Below are positions 1 through 6,578 of a stretch of DNA of 10,265 nucleotides, in pieces (position 1 is the first letter of the stretch; every line of letters begins with the position of its first letter). The stretch covers positions 1-10,265 of the forward strand of contig CALDJN010000415.1 of the NCBI GenBank assembly GCA_937901695.1. The letters are read 5' to 3'. The notes under the pieces were generated by a model. The model saw only the letters and a list, made by a program, of their open reading frames with translations, ran no database searches and was not told the origin of the DNA. The DNA comes from an uncultured Anaerocolumna sp. (lineage in GTDB: Bacteria > Bacillota > Clostridia > Lachnospirales > Lachnospiraceae). Both the position numbers and the translations under genes were made by a program.

Positions 1-1046
1 CAAGTCTTACGGGAGGCGGTTCTGAAAGAGTAATGACTACTCTTGCTAATTATTTAGCCGATAACGGTTTTCAAGTTACTATGATAATAGTTAGAAATAG
101 AGAGCGGACCTATGAACTAAATAGTAAAGTAAATGATGTGCAGTTAACCTATAAAAATAATAATAAGTTTTATATTTTATATAAAAGAATATATGAAATA
201 AGAAAAATTATAAAACAGCTAAATCCAGATACAATCATATCATTTATGACAGATATTAATTTTTTCACTATTCTTTCCTGCATAAACTTGAAAAAAAGAG
301 TCATTATTTCAGAACGTGCACACCCTCTGCTAATTAATGTAAACGAAAAGAAACCCTTATATATTAGAATTCTTAAAAAAATATTATATCCTTTGGCAGA
401 TAATATTGTATTTCAAACTAAATTTGCTAAAAGCTGCTATCCTTTAAAAATACAAAGGAAAAGCTGTATTATACCAAATCCCATATCTCCTGACTTACCC
501 AATGTTTATGAAGGATTACGTAAAAAAGTCATCGTTGCAGCAGGACGTTTATCAGAAGAAAAGAATTTCAGCATGTTGATTTCTGCCTTTTATGAAGTGT
601 CCAAAATTCACAAGGATTATAAATTAATTATTTATGGCCGTGGTCATATGTTAGGAGAGTTAAAGTTACTGAGAAAAAAATTAAATCTTGAGGAAAAGGT
701 AAAGTTCCCCGGTTATGTAGACAACTTAATGGAACGTATTAAGAATGCCGCTATTTATGTCTCCTCTTCTGATTTTGAAGGCATATCCAACTCCATGTTA
801 GAAGCATTGGCAATGGGAATACCATCTATATGTACAGATTGTCCTGTGGGTGGCGCAGCTATGGTAATAGAGAATAATAAAAATGGAATATTAATCCCGG
901 CAGGAGATGTAACAGCACTAAGGGATGCAATGCTAAAAATGATAGAAGATAGTGAGTTTGCTAATTTACTGTCTATAGAAGCAGTTAAAGTAAGACAAAA
1001 ATATGATGTATCAAAGATTTGTAAAAGGTGGATTGATATAATCTGA
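1..1046 (+). CDS. Glycosyltransferase family 4 (AmsD/PglJ-like), 5'-truncated by window edge
   Basis: Retaining GT-B glycosyltransferase expected to add a sugar from a nucleotide-sugar donor to a lipid-linked repeat unit at the cytoplasmic face of the membrane. The first ATG in the window is at 33, but the same frame is open back to base 3 and reads SLTGGGSERV directly before it. That is the conserved N-terminal acceptor-loop motif (GGxER) of GT4 enzymes, so ATG 33 is an internal Met and roughly 10-20 residues lie before the window; 347 codons are visible. The C-terminal donor domain shows AAGRLSEEKN (from about 537), KLIIYGRGH (about 622-648) and the EX7E motif with Glu codons at 777 and 801, followed by a CPVGG loop. 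The segments SERAHP and YPLADNIVFQT resemble the AmsD-like subgroup. The ATP-grasp gene follows after 12 bases, with its SD (GAAAGG) touching this stop. Donor and acceptor sugars cannot be told from sequence. Confidence 0.93.
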   Translation, partial: SLTGGGSERVMTTLANYLADNGFQVTMIIVRNRERTYELNSKVNDVQLTYKNNNKFYILYKRIYEIRKIIKQLNPDTIISFMTDINFFTILSCINLKKRVIISERAHPLLINVNEKKPLYIRILKKILYPLADNIVFQTKFAKSCYPLKIQRKSCIIPNPISPDLPNVYEGLRKKVIVAAGRLSEEKNFSMLISAFYEVSKIHKDYKLIIYGRGHMLGELKLLRKKLNLEEKVKFPGYVDNLMERIKNAAIYVSSSDFEGISNSMLEALAMGIPSICTDCPVGGAAMVIENNKNGILIPAGDVTALRDAMLKMIEDSEFANLLSIEAVKVRQKYDVSKICKRWIDII

Positions 1047-1058
1047 AAGGATTTTAAT

Positions 1059-2171
1059 ATGGGTATTTTAAAAAAACAACGGGATTTATTAAATTATTTC
1101 ATTGATAAAAGCTTTTGCACCGGTTTAAAAGTAGGAGAATATAAATATATCTGGAGATATAAAAAATTATGGGAAAAGGTAAATTTATCAAAGAAACAGA
1201 TAAATTTAATTCAAAGAAACTTTAGGAAATATTATGGGAAATCTTATTCTACAATATGGCATCGCTTTTATCAAAGTTATACTGGAAAGTTTGATAAAGA
1301 TTATTTTCCGGAAATTCTATTTTCAACTAAATTAGAACCTATATTAAACCCTCGCAGTATTAGTCTGGCACTAGAAGATAAAAACCTTTTAGAACCATTA
1401 TATAAGTCAGTTAAGGGGCTTCGAATTCCTAAAACATTAATTGGTAATAGTTGTGGTACCTTTTATACTACTTTAGGAAACAGGAGAAAGCCTATCAATC
1501 CTAAGGAAGCCTGCAATTTAATTAGCAATACGGATTATGTGGTTATTAAACCGACTATTGGAACACATTCAGGCAGTGGTATTAGGATTTGTAAATTTGT
1601 TAATGGCATAGATAAATTTACTAAAAAGTCTTGTAAGGATATTTTAGAATGGTACAAAGTAAATTTTATAGTTCAAGAACATATTATAAACTGTAAAGAA
1701 TTGAAAGCACTATATGGAGAATCATTAAATACAATAAGAGTGATTACATACATTTTAGATAACAATTTATATTATCTCCCTTTAGCCCTTCGTTTAGGCT
1801 GTAATGGAAATAAAGTTGATAATATAGGTGCCGGAGGACTTTTTATAGGTATATCGCCAGACGGGTATTTAAAGCCATATGCATTTACTGAAATTGGAAC
1901 GAAATATAGCCACCATCCTAATAGTAAAGTGGCTTTTCGCGATTATTTTATACCTGGTATACCTAAAGTATTGGAAATGGCATATTTTTGCCATTTAAAT
2001 ACACCACAGGTTAAAATGGTTTCTTGGGATTTTACGATTGATGAGGATTTAAATGTAGTGTTAATTGAGACAAATATATTAGGTCAAAGTTTGGGGTTCC
2101 CACAAATGGCTAATGGGGAAAGTGCATTTGGAGTTAACACTGGAAGGATGTTAAAGCTAATTGGAAAATAA
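1059..2171 (+). CDS. Sugar-transfer-associated ATP-grasp protein (ATPgrasp_ST family)
   Basis: A 370-residue predicted cytoplasmic protein of the ATP-grasp fold. Enzymes of this fold activate a carboxylate as an acyl-phosphate and join it to an amine or thiol; the substrate of this subfamily is not established. Visible features are a lysine plus glycine-rich loop (VVIKPTIGTHSGSGI, residues 161-175) that should hold the nucleotide, IVQEHI (204-209), SLNTIRVITYI (222-232), DNIGAGGLFIGI (254-265), and the metal-binding end SWDFTID (322-328) with LIETN (335-339). The basic N-terminal 100 residues are unlike the core and could contact membrane or partner. ATG 1059 has GAAAGG at 1045-1050 as ribosome site. 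It sits between a glycosyltransferase and the polymerase, so its product is probably a modified repeat-unit sugar or its carrier. The last ten codons and stop are part of a 38-bp tandem repeat that continues past the gene. The family call is firm; the reaction is inference. Confidence 0.88.
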   Translation: MGILKKQRDLLNYFIDKSFCTGLKVGEYKYIWRYKKLWEKVNLSKKQINLIQRNFRKYYGKSYSTIWHRFYQSYTGKFDKDYFPEILFSTKLEPILNPRSISLALEDKNLLEPLYKSVKGLRIPKTLIGNSCGTFYTTLGNRRKPINPKEACNLISNTDYVVIKPTIGTHSGSGIRICKFVNGIDKFTKKSCKDILEWYKVNFIVQEHIINCKELKALYGESLNTIRVITYILDNNLYYLPLALRLGCNGNKVDNIGAGGLFIGISPDGYLKPYAFTEIGTKYSHHPNSKVAFRDYFIPGIPKVLEMAYFCHLNTPQVKMVSWDFTIDEDLNVVLIETNILGQSLGFPQMANGESAFGVNTGRMLKLIGK

Positions 2172-2252
2172 GCAACATTGAAAAGATGTTAAAGCTAATT
2201 GGAAAATAAGCAAGACTGGAAGGATGTTAAAGCTAATTGAAAAATAAGCTAA
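2139..2252 (+). repeat. Three-copy 38-bp tandem repeat spanning the 3' end of the ATP-grasp gene
   Basis: Copies lie at 2139-2176, 2177-2214 and 2215-2252. The shared core GATGTTAAAGCTAATT starts at 2147, 2185 and 2223, a constant period of 38. Copies 1 and 3 are identical over their first 24 bases; copy 2 has three substitutions in that part. Copy 1 encodes the natural C-terminus of the gene (TGRMLKLIGK and the TAA at 2169). Copies 2 and 3 are noncoding but still read MLKLIGK-stop and MLKLIEK-stop from their own ATGs (2186 and 2224), each in a different frame because 38 is not a multiple of three. This looks like slippage or unequal crossing-over duplication of a gene end. Confidence 0.95.
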
Positions 2253-2282
2253 AGTGGGAAAATTTGAGTAAAGGAATATAAA

Positions 2283-3563
2283 ATGAATAATCCCAATTAT
2301 AATTCGATGTTTCGAAATAGAAAATACATTATACGAATTCCAAAAGCTTTACCTAGTTTACTAATTTTTGGTGTAGCAGTTGCATTTATTGCTTTACGGA
2401 CAATTGTTCCATTTTTATATGGTGTTCAATTACTTTTTATATCCTATATGGGGATAATAGCCATCAAAAATTTAAATAAACTATTTACAACTCCATATGT
2501 TGTTGTATATGGAATGTTTTTTGTCTGGTGCTGCCTTTCTGTACTTTGGTCACCGGCAATGGATAAAACAATGGCAGCAGCTGCAAGCGTAGGGCAGATG
2601 ATAGTTATTTGTTCCCTAATGACGCTTTATTTAGTAAATATAGAGAATATAGAAAAGGTTTTATATGGATTTGCTATAGCAAGTATTATTATGATAGGAT
2701 TTTTAATCTTAAAAACACAACCATCGGAATGGGTTGATGCGCTAACCGGCTCATTTTCAGCATCTTCAGATAAAGGCAGAATTGGGTATTCCATTGGCCA
2801 CCATCCCAATGCTATGGGTAATTTATGCGCTTTATTAGCTTTTATTTGGCTATATTTTTACGACAAAACAAAACATAAAGTTTATTTAATATGGATTTTG
2901 TTATTAAGTTTAATTCTTTTATTCACAAAATCCAGAGCAGCTATTCTAATGCTGATTATGTATTTTTTTGGATATATTATTCTTGCTAAAAAAAGAAGAT
3001 TTCTATTTATCAAAATAATTCCAGCAATAATCATATTATCCTTCCTATTATACTGGGTAATATTTAATATTCCTATATTATATGAATTAATTGGTTTTAG
3101 AATGGAGGGAGTATTTGGACTATTTAACCCCTCTTATACCATAGATGCAAGTTCTTATACCAGAATAAATATGATGAAATACGGAATAGACATGTTTAAA
3201 AAACATCCTTTTACAGGAGTTGGTTTTGGAAATTATGGATATTATGCCTATCATTATTATGATTTATTTACTGAAACCTATGCTCATAGTAATTATATCG
3301 AAATACTAGCGGGATTAGGAGTGGTTGGTATATTCCTTTATTATATTCTACCGGTTTTAAGCTGTATCACTCTTGGATTGACTATAAAAAGAACGGATGG
3401 AAGCAGGCGAAAGCTATGTGCTTTCCTATTTGTTGCAATTATTGTCAGATTAATAACTGACTTTATAAAGATTACTTATAGCGATGAATTAACCCAAATG
3501 ATAAATGTAATTTGCATCTGTGGTGCGAGTTTAATAAATAAAATGCAAAAGGCAGGCGGGTGA
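2283..3563 (+). CDS. wzy: Wzy-type polysaccharide polymerase (O-antigen ligase/polymerase family)
   Basis: A 426-residue polytopic membrane protein with about ten or more hydrophobic segments (for example near 24-43, 46-62, 72-90, 126-143, 180-193, 200-214, 217-235, 241-262, 341-360 and 378-392). It carries the Wzy_C family landmarks: HHPNAMGN (173-180), TKSRAA opening a membrane helix (215-220), a long extracytoplasmic loop of about 75 residues, and HPFTGVGFGNYG then AHSNYIEILAGLG (334-346) at its end. In Wzx/Wzy systems this enzyme joins flipped lipid-linked repeat units on the outer face of the membrane. The family also includes O-antigen ligases, but the Gram-positive-type context with an adjacent flippase favours polymerase. 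The start at ATG 2283 has AAAGGA (2270-2275) at a proper distance. The flippase frame begins 12 bases after this stop. Confidence 0.9.
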   Translation: MNNPNYNSMFRNRKYIIRIPKALPSLLIFGVAVAFIALRTIVPFLYGVQLLFISYMGIIAIKNLNKLFTTPYVVVYGMFFVWCCLSVLWSPAMDKTMAAAASVGQMIVICSLMTLYLVNIENIEKVLYGFAIASIIMIGFLILKTQPSEWVDALTGSFSASSDKGRIGYSIGHHPNAMGNLCALLAFIWLYFYDKTKHKVYLIWILLLSLILLFTKSRAAILMLIMYFFGYIILAKKRRFLFIKIIPAIIILSFLLYWVIFNIPILYELIGFRMEGVFGLFNPSYTIDASSYTRINMMKYGIDMFKKHPFTGVGFGNYGYYAYHYYDLFTETYAHSNYIEILAGLGVVGIFLYYILPVLSCITLGLTIKRTDGSRRKLCAFLFVAIIVRLITDFIKITYSDELTQMINVICICGASLINKMQKAGG

Positions 3564-3575
3564 CAAAGATAAGCA

Positions 3576-6398
3576 ATGAGTGAAAATTTTAATTCTAAAG
3601 TAGTAAAAGCTACAAAGTGGTCCACAATTACAGAAGTTTTAGTAAAAATACTATCTCCAATTACCAATATGATTCTGGCAAGGATACTTACACCGGAAGC
3701 ATTTGGAGTAGTGGCTACTATTACTATGATAACAAGTTTAGCTGAGATATTTGCAGATGCGGGATTTCAAAGCTTTCTGGTCCAACATGAATTTAAAAGT
3801 GAAGAGGATTTAAATAATTGCACAACAGTTGCTTTTTGGTCTAATTTTACTATCTCATGTTTTATATATCTGTTCATATTTGCTACAAGAAACCAGATTG
3901 CCAGTATGCTGGGAAGTCCCGACTTAGGATTTGCAATTAGTATTGCCAGTTTAAATATACTATTAACCACATTTTCAAGTATCCACATAGCCAGATATCG
4001 AAGAAATTTTGATTTTAGAACACTTTTTTTTGTCCGAATTGTAAGTTCCGGAGTACCATTTTTAGTTACGATACCCATGGCATTTATATATAGGAATTAC
4101 TGGGCTTTACTAATTGGTACTTTAACATCAAATATAATTAATGCAGTGGGGCTTACTATAAGGTCTCAATGGAAGCCAAGATTTTACTTTAATATGAGAC
4201 AATTTAAAGAAATGTTCTCATTTAGTATGTGGACATTTTTAGATATTATAACTATGTGGTTAGTATCCTATACAGGGACTTTTATTGTAGGATATTATTT
4301 AAACGATTATTATCTTGGATTATATAAAATATCAATTACTACAGTAGATAGTTATATGGCTATTATTACAGGTTCCACTGCAACTGTTTTATTTTCTGCT
4401 TTATCCCGGTTAAAAGATAACCAAAAAGAATATGAAAAGACACTTTTTACATTTCAAAGGATGATATCCATGTTTGTTATGCCCATGGGTGTTGGATTAT
4501 TCCTATACCGCGGTTTGGCAACTAAAATTCTATTAGGTCCTCAATGGACAGAAGCAAAAGACTTTATTGGATTATGGGCATTAATTAGTGCAATCAATGT
4601 TATATTTGGACAAAACATTAGTGAAGTTTTTCGAAGCAAGGGGAAACCACATTTAGCACTTCTAACACAATTTTTGCATTTAATTGTTCTTGTCCCTGCT
4701 TTAATTATTACTTCACAAATAAGCTTTCGGGCACTATATATTTCACGTTCTTTGGTAAAACTGGAATATGTTACTGTGGGGCTGGTTCTTCTATGGATAG
4801 CATTAAAAATATCATTCCTAAGAATACTTAAGAATGTAGCACCGACTATTATAGCATCCTTAATAATGGGGTGTGTAGCTATAGTATTGCAAAAGGTAAG
4901 TAAATCTGTAATTTGGGAATTTATATCTATATTTATATGTATGGTAGTGTATTTTGGGATTATTTTATCGAATCCCTTAATGTGCAGTGACTTAGTAGAA
5001 ATAAAACTGGTCAGAAAGATATTAAGTAAGATTAAGTTTTTAAAAATAAATGAGAGGTTATTAAAAGATTATAAGTTGATTTCTTCGAAAGTGGGAGGAG
5101 ATAAATTGAATATAGCTCTTGCAGGTACCGGTTACGTAGGATTAGTGGCAGGTGTATGTTTTGCCGAAAAAGGACATAAGGTTACTTGTGTTGACACAGA
5201 TAAGGAGAAGGTTGATTTGCTGAAATCCGGAATTTCTCCAATATATGAAGCTGATTTAGAGGAACTGATGAAAAAGAATTATGAAGAAGGTCGACTGGAC
5301 TATACCACTGACTATGCAGCTGCCTATAAAAATGCAGACGCAATCTTCATCGGAGTAGGAACACCTGAACTGCCGGATGGCTCTGCTAATCTTTCCTATC
5401 TGGCTACAGTAGCACGGCAAATTGCAGAATCTGTTGAACAAGATTGCCTCGTAGTTGTTAAGTCCACCGTTCCTGTTGGTACTAATGATAAAGTGGAACA
5501 ATTTATAAAAGACTTCCTTATCCATGATGTAAAAGTTGAAGTTGCAAGTAATCCGGAATTTCTGGCACAGGGTACTGCTGTAAGGGATACTTTAAAAGCT
5601 TCAAGAGTCATAATAGGAACAGAAAGTAAAGAGGCGGAAGACAAACTCCTGGAAATTTATAAACCTTTTGCTCTTCCTATTGTATCTGTAAGCAGAAGAA
5701 GTGCAGAAATGATAAAATACGCTAGTAATAATTTTCTTGCTTTAAAAATCTCCTATATGAATGATATTGCAAATTTATGTGAATTAGTAGGGGCAGATAT
5801 TGAAGAGGTAGCAAGGGGCATGTCTTTTGATACCAGAATTGGTTCTAACTTCTTAAATGCAGGTATAGGCTATGGAGGAAGCTGTTTTCCAAAGGATACC
5901 AAAGCGCTAAAATACCTTGCAAAACAATATAATTATGATTTGAAAACAGTAGGGGCTGCAGTAGAAGTAAATAAAGAACAAAAAGCAAAATTATTTACGA
6001 AAGCCAGGAAACGTTTGATTACTTTTCAGGGGCTTAAAGTTGCAGTATTAGGACTTTCCTTTAAACCTGGAACAGATGATTTAAGAGAAGCGCCATCTCT
6101 GGATAATATAGCACTTCTTCTTGAGCAAGGCGCCAATATCTATGCATATGACCCTGCAGCTGTTTCTAACTTTAAAAAAAGATATCCTGATGAAATCATA
6201 TATACACATACACCAGAGGAAGCATTAGAAGGAGCCAATGTATGTTTTATCTTTACTGAATGGAAAGAAATTAAAGAAGTTACTCCAGATACATATAAAA
6301 AATACATGAGAACACCTTTAGTTTATGATGGACGCAATATATATAAGCCTGAGAAAATGAAGAAAGCAGGGGTAGAGTATTATTCTATAGGAAGATAG
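3576..6398 (+). CDS. wzx-ugd: Continuous frame: Wzx flippase joined to UDP-glucose 6-dehydrogenase
   Basis: A 940-residue open frame. Residues 1 to about 488 are a complete MOP-superfamily flippase of the Wzx/WzxC type. It opens with an amphipathic N-terminus then LSPITNMILARILTPEAFGVVA (about 26-47), has about twelve to fourteen hydrophobic segments, and the last helices are near 421-437 and 447-465. It should move undecaprenyl-linked repeat units across the membrane. About 22 basic, polar residues (489-510) link it to a full-length nucleotide-sugar dehydrogenase starting at residue 511. A flippase of about 480-490 residues is normal alone, and so is a Ugd of about 430, so this is either a true fusion or a lost stop codon. 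ATG 3576 is fixed by an in-frame stop at 3570-3572; its ribosome site is weak. Both termini of a 14-helix flippase are cytoplasmic, so a tethered Ugd would be topologically possible. By eye the flippase half looks more AT-rich than the Ugd half. Confidence 0.85.
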   Translation: MSENFNSKVVKATKWSTITEVLVKILSPITNMILARILTPEAFGVVATITMITSLAEIFADAGFQSFLVQHEFKSEEDLNNCTTVAFWSNFTISCFIYLFIFATRNQIASMLGSPDLGFAISIASLNILLTTFSSIHIARYRRNFDFRTLFFVRIVSSGVPFLVTIPMAFIYRNYWALLIGTLTSNIINAVGLTIRSQWKPRFYFNMRQFKEMFSFSMWTFLDIITMWLVSYTGTFIVGYYLNDYYLGLYKISITTVDSYMAIITGSTATVLFSALSRLKDNQKEYEKTLFTFQRMISMFVMPMGVGLFLYRGLATKILLGPQWTEAKDFIGLWALISAINVIFGQNISEVFRSKGKPHLALLTQFLHLIVLVPALIITSQISFRALYISRSLVKLEYVTVGLVLLWIALKISFLRILKNVAPTIIASLIMGCVAIVLQKVSKSVIWEFISIFICMVVYFGIILSNPLMCSDLVEIKLVRKILSKIKFLKINERLLKDYKLISSKVGGDKLNIALAGTGYVGLVAGVCFAEKGHKVTCVDTDKEKVDLLKSGISPIYEADLEELMKKNYEEGRLDYTTDYAAAYKNADAIFIGVGTPELPDGSANLSYLATVARQIAESVEQDCLVVVKSTVPVGTNDKVEQFIKDFLIHDVKVEVASNPEFLAQGTAVRDTLKASRVIIGTESKEAEDKLLEIYKPFALPIVSVSRRSAEMIKYASNNFLALKISYMNDIANLCELVGADIEEVARGMSFDTRIGSNFLNAGIGYGGSCFPKDTKALKYLAKQYNYDLKTVGAAVEVNKEQKAKLFTKARKRLITFQGLKVAVLGLSFKPGTDDLREAPSLDNIALLLEQGANIYAYDPAAVSNFKKRYPDEIIYTHTPEEALEGANVCFIFTEWKEIKEVTPDTYKKYMRTPLVYDGRNIYKPEKMKKAGVEYYSIGR
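5093..5108 (+). promoter_or_regulatory. Strong internal ribosome binding site and TTG start for ugd
   Basis: GGGAGGAG (5093-5100), then ATAAA, then TTG (5106-5108). The match to the anti-Shine-Dalgarno sequence is near perfect and the spacing suitable, inside what would otherwise be the linker of a 940-residue protein. It decides the start of the stand-alone dehydrogenase and argues that ugd was recently, or still is, an independent gene. Confidence 0.85.
5106..6398 (+). CDS. ugd: UDP-glucose 6-dehydrogenase, probable independent start at TTG 5106
   Basis: NAD-dependent oxidation of UDP-glucose to UDP-glucuronate in the cytoplasm. Initiation at TTG 5106 gives a 430-residue protein beginning MNIALAGTGYVGLV, the usual N-terminus of the family, with the Rossmann motif GTGYVG at 7-12. 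Other landmarks are VGTPELPDG (84-92), KSTVPVGT (119-126), NPEFLAQGTA (149-158), AEMIKYASN with Lys204 and Asn208, the catalytic cysteine in GYGGSCFPKD (Cys260, Asp264), and FKPGTDDLREAPS in the C-terminal UDP-binding domain. The Lys204/Asn208/Cys260/Asp264 numbering matches what I recall for the streptococcal enzyme, which supports this start. GGGAGGAG at 5093-5100 lies five bases before the TTG, and the phosphatase gene at 7600 also uses TTG. The epimerase downstream uses its product. What is unusual is that the upstream flippase frame runs into it without a stop, so it may also be made as a fusion. Confidence 0.92.
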   Translation: MNIALAGTGYVGLVAGVCFAEKGHKVTCVDTDKEKVDLLKSGISPIYEADLEELMKKNYEEGRLDYTTDYAAAYKNADAIFIGVGTPELPDGSANLSYLATVARQIAESVEQDCLVVVKSTVPVGTNDKVEQFIKDFLIHDVKVEVASNPEFLAQGTAVRDTLKASRVIIGTESKEAEDKLLEIYKPFALPIVSVSRRSAEMIKYASNNFLALKISYMNDIANLCELVGADIEEVARGMSFDTRIGSNFLNAGIGYGGSCFPKDTKALKYLAKQYNYDLKTVGAAVEVNKEQKAKLFTKARKRLITFQGLKVAVLGLSFKPGTDDLREAPSLDNIALLLEQGANIYAYDPAAVSNFKKRYPDEIIYTHTPEEALEGANVCFIFTEWKEIKEVTPDTYKKYMRTPLVYDGRNIYKPEKMKKAGVEYYSIGR

Positions 6399-6578
6399 AG
6401 GATAATTAGAGTGTCAAAGCCAAAGGCTGAACTGCAGACAATGTTGATGATATATATATCATATATATAATGTCATTGCTATGAAGGCATGTCATTCAAA
6501 GCCACAGGCGAAGAATCCTTAAAGATTTTATGAATATTTGACATTCGAATCAATAAAAATATTATAAAAGGAAGAATT
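6399..6578 (+). other. 180-bp noncoding gap between ugd and the epimerase gene
   Basis: The only substantial gap inside the cluster. It holds two direct copies of a TCAAAGCCAMAGGC motif (6414-6427 and 6496-6509, 82 bases apart), each containing a small inverted repeat (AGCC-GGC, perfect AGCC/GGCT in the first copy); a 16-base perfect palindrome (6447-6462) within a promoter-like pair; and TTGACATTC followed by GAATCAA (6538-6553). I see no convincing intrinsic terminator, since no stable stem is followed by a T-run. A 13-codon ATG frame at 6481-6522 lacks a ribosome site. Confidence 0.7.
6444..6471 (+). promoter_or_regulatory. Candidate sigma-A promoter driving epimerase-phosphatase-kinase genes
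   Basis: TTGATG (6444-6449), a 16-base spacer, then a perfect TATAAT (6466-6471). Transcription would start near 6478, leaving a leader of about 100 bases before ATG 6579. The -35 matches the consensus at four of six bases. The spacer and part of the -35 form the perfect palindrome ATGATATATATATCAT (6447-6462), which could be an operator but also reflects a TA-rich stretch, so chance similarity is a real risk. Confidence 0.42.

Noticed and set aside
33..35. ATG 33 as the start of the glycosyltransferase
   Set aside because: The frame is open upstream and encodes the conserved GGGSERV motif before it, so this Met is internal and the gene enters the window already in progress.
2139..2252. Tandem repeat as a CRISPR array
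   Set aside because: The units are directly adjacent with no unique spacers, copy 1 is coding, and no cas gene is nearby.
6418..6428. AGCC-AAA-GGCT hairpin as a terminator after ugd
   Set aside because: The stem is four pairs and no T-run follows; the cluster genes downstream are in the same direction, so read-through is expected.
6481..6522. A 13-codon leader frame (ATG 6481 to TAA 6520-6522)
   Set aside because: It has no Shine-Dalgarno sequence and no recognisable composition; an ATG frame of this length is expected by chance.
6538..6566. Promoter TTGACA (6538-6543) with TATTAT (6560-6565) before the epimerase gene
   Set aside because: The match is good, but transcription would begin near 6572, inside the ribosome binding site at 6568-6574, leaving about seven bases before the ATG.
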